Shown here one piece after another: positions 6,498 to 11,843 of a DNA stretch of 11,843 bases. A program made the translations under genes and the position numbers. Every line of letters begins with the position of its first letter. Position 1 is the stretch's first letter. The stretch covers positions 292-12,134 of the forward strand of contig DCDI01000199.1 of NCBI GenBank assembly GCA_002316345.1, read 5' to 3'. The notes beneath the pieces are model-generated. The model made no database searches. It worked only from the letters and a program-made list of their open reading frames with translations, and had not been told where the DNA came from. The DNA is from Phyllobacteriaceae bacterium UBA1059 (GTDB taxonomy: Bacteria > Pseudomonadota > Alphaproteobacteria > Rhizobiales > Rhizobiaceae).

Positions 6498-6592
6498 AGC
6501 CTTTCCCAACACACGAACAGCCCGGATCGGGCGTTCGGCGAGGAGGCTGTGGGTAAGCTGACGAATGTTTTTCCTAAATGCCCTTGGGGTGC

Positions 6593-6620
6593 TGGACAGG
6601 GCAAAAACCCGTGCTATAAC
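6593..6620 (+). promoter_or_regulatory. Promoter of tRNA-Phe
   Basis: TGGACA (6593-6598, 5/6 to TTGACA) and TATAAC (6615-6620, 5/6 to TATAAT) are separated by 16 bases. Transcription from about 6627 would leave a 5' leader of roughly 55 bases to be removed by RNase P. Good motif quality and position support it. Confidence 0.65.
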
Positions 6621-6681
6621 CCCGCTCGCTTCCGGCGGAGCACCAACCCCGCCGCGCCATGGCATTTGCCTTGGACCGGAT

Positions 6682-6757
6682 GCCCAAGTAGCTCAGTTGG
6701 TAGAGCATGCGACTGAAAATCGTAGTGTCGGTGGTTCGATTCCGCCCTTGGGCACCA
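6682..6757 (+). tRNA. tRNA-Phe (anticodon GAA)
   Basis: Complete cloverleaf. The acceptor stem is GCCCAAG/CTTGGGC, the D-arm is GCTCAGTTGGTAGAGC, and the anticodon stem TGCGA/TCGTA encloses loop CTGAAAA. The T-arm is GGTGG/CCGCC around TTCGATT, and ACCA is encoded at the 3' end. The anticodon GAA reads both Phe codons. It is 76 bases with CCA. It closes the conserved yacG - tRNA-Phe arrangement. Confidence 0.96.
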
Positions 6758-6806
6758 TTTCTCCCAAACACACACCATTCCTGATCGGTCTTTAGTCGGC
6801 TTTCCG

Positions 6807-6837
6807 CGCCGCTGCCAATCTCCCATCAGCAGCGGCG
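6807..6837. terminator. Hairpin between convergent tRNA-Phe and small gene
   Basis: CGCCGCTGC (6807-6815) pairs perfectly with GCAGCGGCG (6829-6837) around a 13-base loop. It lies about 50 bases past tRNA-Phe and just beyond the end of the convergent minus-strand gene. No T-run on either strand, so a terminator role is only plausible. Confidence 0.35.
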
Positions 6838-6843
6838 ATGGCC

Positions 6844-7122
6844 TCAATCGTAGGTGTCTTCTTCCGCGCCGGCGCCGGCGATCTCCTCCGCGCCGGGAGC
6901 ATCGGCGCCGCTATCGGTTGCTGGTCGGTCCTGATCCTTGCGGCGGGCTGGGCTGCGGTCTTCTGAACTCTCCGACAGGCCGAGCTTGGCGCGAACAGCT
7001 TCGACCTGATCGTCGCTGACTTCGATGATCGACCCGCTGTCATCCGGCAGGCCGGAGCCGGACTGACCAATCGTTTCGTTCTTGGGGCGGTCGTTGGTGC
7101 CTGTGGTGATCTTCTCTTTCAT
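6844..7122 (-). CDS. Small acidic hypothetical protein
   Basis: A 92-residue hydrophilic protein of unknown family, starting MKEKITTGTNDRPKNETIGQ and ending EEDTYD. The N-terminal third is Gly/Ser/Asn rich. A short helix-like stretch IIEVSDDQVEAVRAKLGLS (about residues 32-50) is the only ordered-looking part. The tail is Asp, Glu, Ala and Gly rich. No cysteine, signal peptide or membrane segment. ATG 7122 is chosen because a strong GGAGG lies 8 bases upstream; longer readings from TTG 7155 or ATG 7137 would bury that site. The good ribosome site and an EcfG-like promoter match make it likely a real gene, possibly stress-induced. It is divergent from the MFS gene. The function cannot be named. 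Confidence 0.65.
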   Translation of the reverse strand: MKEKITTGTNDRPKNETIGQSGSGLPDDSGSIIEVSDDQVEAVRAKLGLSESSEDRSPARRKDQDRPATDSGADAPGAEEIAGAGAEEDTYD

Positions 7123-7146
7123 GACTTGGTCCTCCATTTGGGGTCG

Positions 7147-7171
7147 AACGCGCAACTCCTGAGATGGGTCC
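7147..7171 (-). promoter_or_regulatory. EcfG-like (general stress) promoter match
   Basis: On the minus strand GGACC (7171-7167) is followed after 16 bases by CGTT (7150-7147). The EcfG consensus of Alphaproteobacteria is GGAAC-N16/17-CGTT, so one base of the -35 differs. The start would fall near 7140, about 18 bases before the ATG at 7122 and just ahead of its ribosome site. Spacing is right; the match is short and could be chance. Confidence 0.35.
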
Positions 7172-7201
7172 AGCGTGCTTGGCTGAACTTGCCACGCTGG
7201 A
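7169..7201. repeat. Perfect 9-bp inverted repeat in the divergent region
   Basis: TCCAGCGTG (7169-7177) and CACGCTGGA (7193-7201) are perfect reverse complements around 15 bases. As plus-strand RNA the stem can extend by a G-U and a G-C pair to 11 bp. It overlaps the EcfG-like -35 of the small acidic gene, so it could be an operator that occludes it. A small-RNA hairpin is the alternative. Confidence 0.45.
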
Positions 7202-7340
7202 TCGCGCTGACGATCGGGACAAGTACGGCGGACCGATCTTCAAGCAAGGCGCACGAAGCCTTCCGCGCTCCCGCTTTCCCACAATCATCTGTGCCTGATG
7301 GCTTGTGACTGGCCGCTAGTCGCGCAACAAGCATCGCGAT

Positions 7341-7356
7341 CCGGCGCATGCGCCGG
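7341..7356. promoter_or_regulatory. 16-bp perfect palindrome upstream of the MFS gene
   Basis: CCGGCGCATGCGCCGG is a perfect palindrome with core GCATGC, ending 24 bases before the ATG at 7381. It suits a homodimeric repressor site or a short 5' UTR hairpin (6-bp stem, CATG loop). An ATG in its centre (7348) is in frame with the transporter but is a poor start if the palindrome is regulatory. Confidence 0.4.
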
Positions 7357-7380
7357 CAAGAAGAGGACGTTGTTGGATTA

Positions 7381-8715
7381 ATGCAAGCAAAACTGGATGG
7401 AGCGACAGGCACACCTGTGCGGTCGCTCAATCGCGATGACATACGGGTTCTGGGACTTTCAGCCTTGGGCGGCGCACTGGAATTCTACGATTTCATCATC
7501 TTCGTCTTTTTTGCCAGCGTGATCGGCCACCTTTTCTTTCCGCCGGACATGCCGGAATGGCTTGTTCTGATCCAGACCTTCGGCATTTTCGCTGCCGGCT
7601 ATCTCGTGCGTCCGCTGGGCGGCATCCTGATGGCGCATTTCGGCGATCGTGCCGGCCGCAAGCGCGTGTTCACCCTGTCAGTTTTCCTCATGGCCTTGTC
7701 GACGCTGGCGATGGCCTGTCTGCCAACTTACGCGGCGATCGGCGTGCTGGCGCCCATCCTGCTGATTGTCTTTCGCATGCTGCAAGGCGCGGCGATCGGC
7801 GGCGAGGTTCCGGGTGCCTGGACCTTCGTGGCCGAACACGTGCCTGCCAATCGCGTCGGTATGGCCTGCGGCTTCCTTTGCTCCGGCTTGACCTTCGGCA
7901 TCCTGCTCGGCTCGTTCATCGCCGCCGGAATCAACTGGGCCTTCAGCCCAGAGGAAGTCGCGAGTTTCGCTTGGCGCATTCCGTTCTTTATCGGCGGTGT
8001 GTTCGGCCTCCTCGGCGTGTATCTGCGCCGTTGGCTCAGCGAAACGCCGATCTTCCTGGAGATGAAGGCCAGCAACCGGCTTCAGAAGAGCCTGCCGCTC
8101 AAGATCGTCCTGCGCGACCATCTGCATGGCGTCGTGATCTCGGCCTTGCTGACCTGGATCCTGTCGGCCGGCATCGTGGTCACGACGCTGATGACATCGA
8201 CTTTCCTGCAGAAGCTTTATGGTTATTCGCCGCTGGAGTCGCTGCTGGCCACCAGCTTCGGCTCGTTGTTCCTGATCGTCGGCACGGTCTCGGCGGGCGC
8301 GCTGGTGGACCGCATCGGCAGCGGCCGCTTCTTTGCGGTGGCCGGCGTGGTGTTCGGCATCGCGACCTTCGCGTTCTATACCTATGCCGGCGTGTCACTG
8401 CAGGTTCTGTTTGCGCTTTACGCGGTGATGGGCTTGTCCGTGGGAATGGTGGGCGCGACGCCTTACGTGATGGTGCGCTCATTCCCGGCCGGCGTGCGGT
8501 TCTCCGGCCTGTCCTTCTCCTACAACGTTGCTTACGCCATCTTCGGCGGTTTGACGCCGGTGGTGGTGACGTCGCTGCTGGCCGTCAATCCTATGGCCCA
8601 TGCCTGGTATCTGGTCTTCATTGCCGTGCTGACGACAGCTCTAGGCTTCTACCTCATGCGCTACAGCGAGCGCCTGGAAGGCGATATCGGACTGCGGCCA
8701 GCGCTGGCCTACTGA
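7381..8715 (+). CDS. MFS transporter, metabolite:H+ symporter (ProP/KgtP-like) family
   Basis: Inner-membrane secondary carrier of about 444 residues with 12 predicted hydrophobic segments, C-terminus cytoplasmic. Diagnostic features from the ATG at 7381 are LEFYDF at the first helix (about residues 33-38), the loop 2-3 motif HFGDRAGRKR (86-95), and RMLQGAAIGGE (132-142) in helix 4, followed by a conserved AEHVP. A second, weaker GDR-like element, LVDRIGSGR, lies in the second half. These place it in the MHS subfamily, which carries carboxylates, betaines or proline with protons; the substrate cannot be told. An in-frame ATG at 7348 would add 11 polar residues but lies inside a palindrome; neither start has a strong ribosome site (GGA is 3 bases before 7381). 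A clear terminator follows. Confidence 0.88.
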   Translation: MQAKLDGATGTPVRSLNRDDIRVLGLSALGGALEFYDFIIFVFFASVIGHLFFPPDMPEWLVLIQTFGIFAAGYLVRPLGGILMAHFGDRAGRKRVFTLSVFLMALSTLAMACLPTYAAIGVLAPILLIVFRMLQGAAIGGEVPGAWTFVAEHVPANRVGMACGFLCSGLTFGILLGSFIAAGINWAFSPEEVASFAWRIPFFIGGVFGLLGVYLRRWLSETPIFLEMKASNRLQKSLPLKIVLRDHLHGVVISALLTWILSAGIVVTTLMTSTFLQKLYGYSPLESLLATSFGSLFLIVGTVSAGALVDRIGSGRFFAVAGVVFGIATFAFYTYAGVSLQVLFALYAVMGLSVGMVGATPYVMVRSFPAGVRFSGLSFSYNVAYAIFGGLTPVVVTSLLAVNPMAHAWYLVFIAVLTTALGFYLMRYSERLEGDIGLRPALAY

Positions 8716-8749
8716 AGCAACCATCCTGCGGCACAGCAGGGCAGATATG

Positions 8750-8782
8750 AAAAGACCCGGCTGCAAGCGGCCGGGTCTTTTT
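8750..8782. terminator. Bidirectional intrinsic terminator (MFS gene / rmlD)
   Basis: GACCCGGC (8754-8761) and GCCGGGTC (8770-8777) form an 8-bp stem around an 8-base loop. It is flanked by AAAA (8750-8753) and TTTTT (8778-8782), so the U-run exists on both strands. It lies 35 bases after the MFS stop and 29 bases beyond the rmlD stop, ending both convergent transcripts. Confidence 0.9.
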
Positions 8783-8811
8783 AATTTCAGCGGGGTTGAA
8801 GCAGAAGCTAC

Positions 8812-9695
8812 CTAGCTCGACGCTTGTTGTAGCGCTTCGAGGCATCGTTGCGTGCCATTCTGCCAAGACGGCAGGGTGAAGTTGAAAGCGCTGGCAAACG
8901 TGCCGTTGTCCAACCGCGAATTCGCCGGCCGCATAGCTGGCGTCGGGTACTCCGTAGTCGTGATCCGCTCGACCTTGGCCGATGCTCCCCCTAGCTCTGC
9001 CGACCGCCGAAAGACTTCTTCAGCGAAGTCGGCCCAGGTGCAGGTGCCTTCGGCCGTCATGTGGAAGATGCCGCGCCAGGTTGGGTCGGCGGGGGAGGCG
9101 AGGGCGTGGTCGAGTACCCTAGCCAGGCCTTCTGCGATGTCGGGCGCGTAAGTGGGGCTGCCCCATTGATCGGCGACGACGCGGATCGTGTCGCGGTCGG
9201 CTGCCAGGCGCAGCATCGTCTTCAGGAAGTTGTTGCTATAGGGGCTGAATACCCAGGCGGTGCGCAGGATGACGTGGTCCGGGTTGGCTTGCGCCACCGC
9301 GCGCTCGCCGGCGAGCTTGGAGCGGCCGTAGACGCTTTGGGGATCGACGGGATCGTCTTCGGTGTAGAAGCCGTCCTTGTTTCCTGCGAAGACGTAGTCT
9401 GTCGAAATGTGCAGGATCGGGATGCCCGCTTCGCGCGCTGCGGTCGCGAGAACGCGCGGGCCCGTCTCATTCGCCGCGAAGGCCGCGTCCGGTTCGGTTT
9501 CTGCCTTGTCGACGGCCGTATAGGCGGCGGCGTTGATGAGGGCGGCGGGCTGGTGTTCGAGGATGGCTGCTTCCACGGAAGCAGGGTCTGTGATGTCGAG
9601 TTCCGGCCGCCCGAGCGTCACGAACTGACGGTCAGGCGTGGAGATGGCGGCCAGGGATTGGGCGACCTGGCCGGAGCGACCTGCAACGAGAATCT

Positions 9696-9699
<4 letters not shown>
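8812..9699 (-). CDS. rfbD: dTDP-4-dehydrorhamnose reductase
   Basis: RmlD: NAD(P)H-dependent short-chain reductase making dTDP-L-rhamnose, last step of the pathway; cytoplasmic. 295 residues, normal for the family. Visible are the Rossmann turn GRSGQ (7-11), LDITDP, the LINAAAYTAVDKAE stretch, HISTDYVFAG with T100 of the catalytic set, and Y124-x3-K128 in YGRSKLAGE. Further along are RTAWVF and the C-terminal TEYPTPAMRPANSRLD substrate motif. The GTG at 9699 is chosen because the protein then begins MKILVAGRSGQ and overlaps the rmlB stop by 4 bases (GTGA), a coupling arrangement, with AAGG a few bases upstream. A longer reading from 9762 adds 21 residues copied from rmlB in another frame. Last gene of rmlCBD, ended by the shared terminator. 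Confidence 0.95.
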
Positions 9700-10760
<1,061 letters not shown>

Positions 10761-10772
10761 CGCAAGCGGTCC

Positions 10773-11327
10773 TTAAAAAACGAGGGCGATATCGCGCAGC
10801 AAAGGCGCAACCTTGTCCTTGTCGGACAGATGCGGTGCAGAACCTTCGATCGGCCAATCCACGGCGATCTCGGGATCGTCCCAACGGATGTTGCGGTCAT
10901 GCTGAGGCGAATAGGGTGCGGTCACCTTGTAAAACACTTCCGTGTCTTCCTCGAGCGTGAGGAAGCCATGAGCGAAGCCTTCCGGCACCAGGATCTGGTT
11001 GAAGCTTTCGGCTGACAGAAGAAGGCTCGCCCATTTTCCGAACGTCGGAGAATCCTTGCGAATATCAACGGCTACGTCAAAGATGCTGCCGCGCAGGACC
11101 CGCACGAGCTTGGCCTGCGCAAAGGGCGGCTCCTGATAATGTAGGCCGCGCAGCGTGAACTTTTCGCGCGAAAGCGACTGGTTGTCCTGGATCCACTGTC
11201 CGGGCAGGCCGGCCTCGATCAGCCGCTGCTGGTTGAAGGTCTCGGAGAAGAACCCGCGATTGTCACCGAACTTGCGCGGCGTCAGCTCGACGACATCGGC
11301 GATGGAAAGCGGGGTAACGGTCAGCAT
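10773..11327 (-). CDS. rfbC: dTDP-4-dehydrorhamnose 3,5-epimerase
   Basis: RmlC: cofactor-free cupin that epimerises C3 and C5 of dTDP-4-keto-6-deoxyglucose, third step of dTDP-L-rhamnose synthesis. 184 residues from ATG 11327. Signatures are RKFGDNRGFFSETFN (18-32), R60-G-L-H63-Y-Q with the catalytic base, DVAVDIRKDSPTFGKW, VPEGFAHGFLTL, catalytic Y133 in EVFYKVT, and LSDKD near the C-terminus. H63 and Y133 fall at the same numbers as in Salmonella RmlC, supporting this start. An alternative in-frame ATG at 11345 has a better purine stretch, but that stretch lies almost at the predicted transcript start. First gene of rmlCBD. No epimerase-like fusion or truncation is seen. Confidence 0.95.
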   Translation of the reverse strand: MLTVTPLSIADVVELTPRKFGDNRGFFSETFNQQRLIEAGLPGQWIQDNQSLSREKFTLRGLHYQEPPFAQAKLVRVLRGSIFDVAVDIRKDSPTFGKWASLLLSAESFNQILVPEGFAHGFLTLEEDTEVFYKVTAPYSPQHDRNIRWDDPEIAVDWPIEGSAPHLSDKDKVAPLLRDIALVF

Positions 11328-11364
11328 CGAACACTCTGATTGCATATTGCTCTTCTGCGAACTG

Positions 11365-11393
11365 CTAATAGGCGAAGCGTCCGCTCGTGTCGA
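11365..11393 (-). promoter_or_regulatory. Promoter of the rmlCBD operon
   Basis: On the minus strand TCGACA (11393-11388, 5/6 to TTGACA) is 17 bases from TATTAG (11370-11365, 4/6 to TATAAT). The start would be near 11358, giving a leader of about 30 bases to the rmlC ATG at 11327. Confidence 0.55.
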
Positions 11394-11467
11394 CTGAGGC
11401 GAGCTTACCTCAATCGCATTGTGTTGCAGTCGCTGTTCATCCCGGAAGTGAAGCGCCTCGGGTTCAC

Positions 11468-11499
11468 CAAAGAAAACGGCGGACCCGAAGGCCCGCCGT
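11468..11499 (-). terminator. Intrinsic terminator with UUCG loop after the PQQ dehydrogenase gene
   Basis: As minus-strand RNA, a 10-bp stem (11499-11490 with 11485-11476, one G-U pair) closes on a UUCG tetraloop and runs into TTT-C-TTT. It lies about 25 bases past the stop at 11524. Strong, and it separates this gene from rmlC. Confidence 0.85.
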
Positions 11500-11523
11500 A
11501 AAGATGTTTCTATGCGCCTGATG

Positions 11524-11843
11524 TCAGGTCTTCGGCAGCGCGTAGGCGATGTAGTAGTCGCCCACCGGCGTTTCCATGAAGTGATGGCCACCGGCCTGGA
11601 TCACGAGGTATTCGCGCCCGTTCTGCTCATAGATGATCGGGTTGGCCTGGCCACCGGCAGGCAGCACATCCGACCACACGACATCGCCGGTCTTCAAGTC
11701 GATGGCGCGGATCAGGTTATCCGTGGCTGCGGCGATGAAGACGAGCCCGCCCTTGGTCACAACCGAGCCGCCATTGTTTGGCGTGCCGATGGTAAAAGGC
11801 AGGAAGGACGGGATGCCGAAGGGACCATTGCGGCGGGGCGGGC
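11524..11843 (-). CDS. PQQ-dependent membrane-bound glucose/quinate-type dehydrogenase, C-terminal part (cut by window edge)
   Basis: About 105 C-terminal residues of a quinoprotein dehydrogenase that oxidises a sugar or cyclic polyol in the periplasm and feeds electrons to ubiquinone. The end of the eight-bladed propeller is seen: PFTIGTPNNGGSVVTKGGL, then VFIAAATDN, IRAIDLKTGDVVW, LPAGGQANPI, AGGHHFMETPVGDYYIAYALP and a short Lys-Thr tail. These match membrane glucose dehydrogenase (Gcd) and its quinate/shikimate relatives. The membrane-anchoring N-terminus and most PQQ ligands are outside the window, so the substrate is open. In E. coli Gcd the wording at the GGHG-FGTK motif differs (here GGHHFMETP), a region known to affect substrate choice. 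Its own terminator follows; it is on the same strand as rmlCBD but not joined to it. Confidence 0.9.
   Translation of the reverse strand, partial: PPRRNGPFGIPSFLPFTIGTPNNGGSVVTKGGLVFIAAATDNLIRAIDLKTGDVVWSDVLPAGGQANPIIYEQNGREYLVIQAGGHHFMETPVGDYYIAYALPKT

Noticed and set aside
6523..6537. Short GCCCG-GAT-CGGGC hairpin after yacG as a terminator
   Set aside because: Only a 5-bp stem with a 3-base loop and no U-run; too weak to call.
6565..6795. Open frame of 76 codons on the plus strand
   Set aside because: It crosses the tRNA-Phe promoter and the tRNA itself; the peptide has the typical tRNA-read-through look.

Overview
The window looks like the chromosome of a GC-rich alphaproteobacterium, most likely Hyphomicrobiales (Rhizobiales). 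The main reasons are a C4-pathway 5-aminolevulinate synthase, two protein families typical of Alphaproteobacteria (DUF2948 and UPF0262), and the gene order murA - DUF2948 - hisD - UPF0262 - low-molecular-weight phosphatase - infA - maf - yacG - tRNA-Phe, which I recall as conserved in rhizobia and relatives. Species cannot be fixed from the sequence alone.

Layout. (1) 1-301, minus: 5' end of hemA. It has a strong sigma-70-like promoter close upstream. Further upstream are a 9-bp inverted repeat and an FNR/FixK-like box. (2) 532-606, minus: tRNA-Thr(GGT). (3) 741-914, plus: small charged protein of unknown function. (4) 1062-6497, plus: a housekeeping block covering peptidoglycan (MurA), histidine (HisD), translation initiation (IF-1), nucleotide house-cleaning (Maf), a zinc-finger gyrase inhibitor (YacG), two uncharacterised families and a variant LMW phosphatase. 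Genes from DUF2948 to the phosphatase are packed within a few bases of each other. infA probably has its own promoter. (5) 6682-6757, plus: tRNA-Phe(GAA) with a good promoter. (6) 6844-7122, minus: small acidic unknown protein, divergent from an MFS transporter (7381-8715, plus). The region between them holds an EcfG-like promoter match, a 9-bp inverted repeat and a 16-bp perfect palindrome. (7) 8750-8782: bidirectional terminator between the MFS gene and the converging rml genes. (8) 11327-8812, minus: rmlC-rmlB-rmlD, three of the four dTDP-L-rhamnose steps, behind a recognisable promoter. rmlA is not in the operon. (9) 11843-11524, minus: C-terminus of a PQQ-dependent membrane glucose/quinate-type dehydrogenase, ended by a UUCG-loop terminator.

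There is no sign of a mobile element, CRISPR array, defence island or wholly new multi-gene system; most of the window is core genome. The items worth a second look are regulatory (upstream of hemA and the 7123-7380 divergent region), the variant phosphatase joined in frame to UPF0262, and the small unknown genes. Promoters and operators are motif matches by eye and remain unproven.
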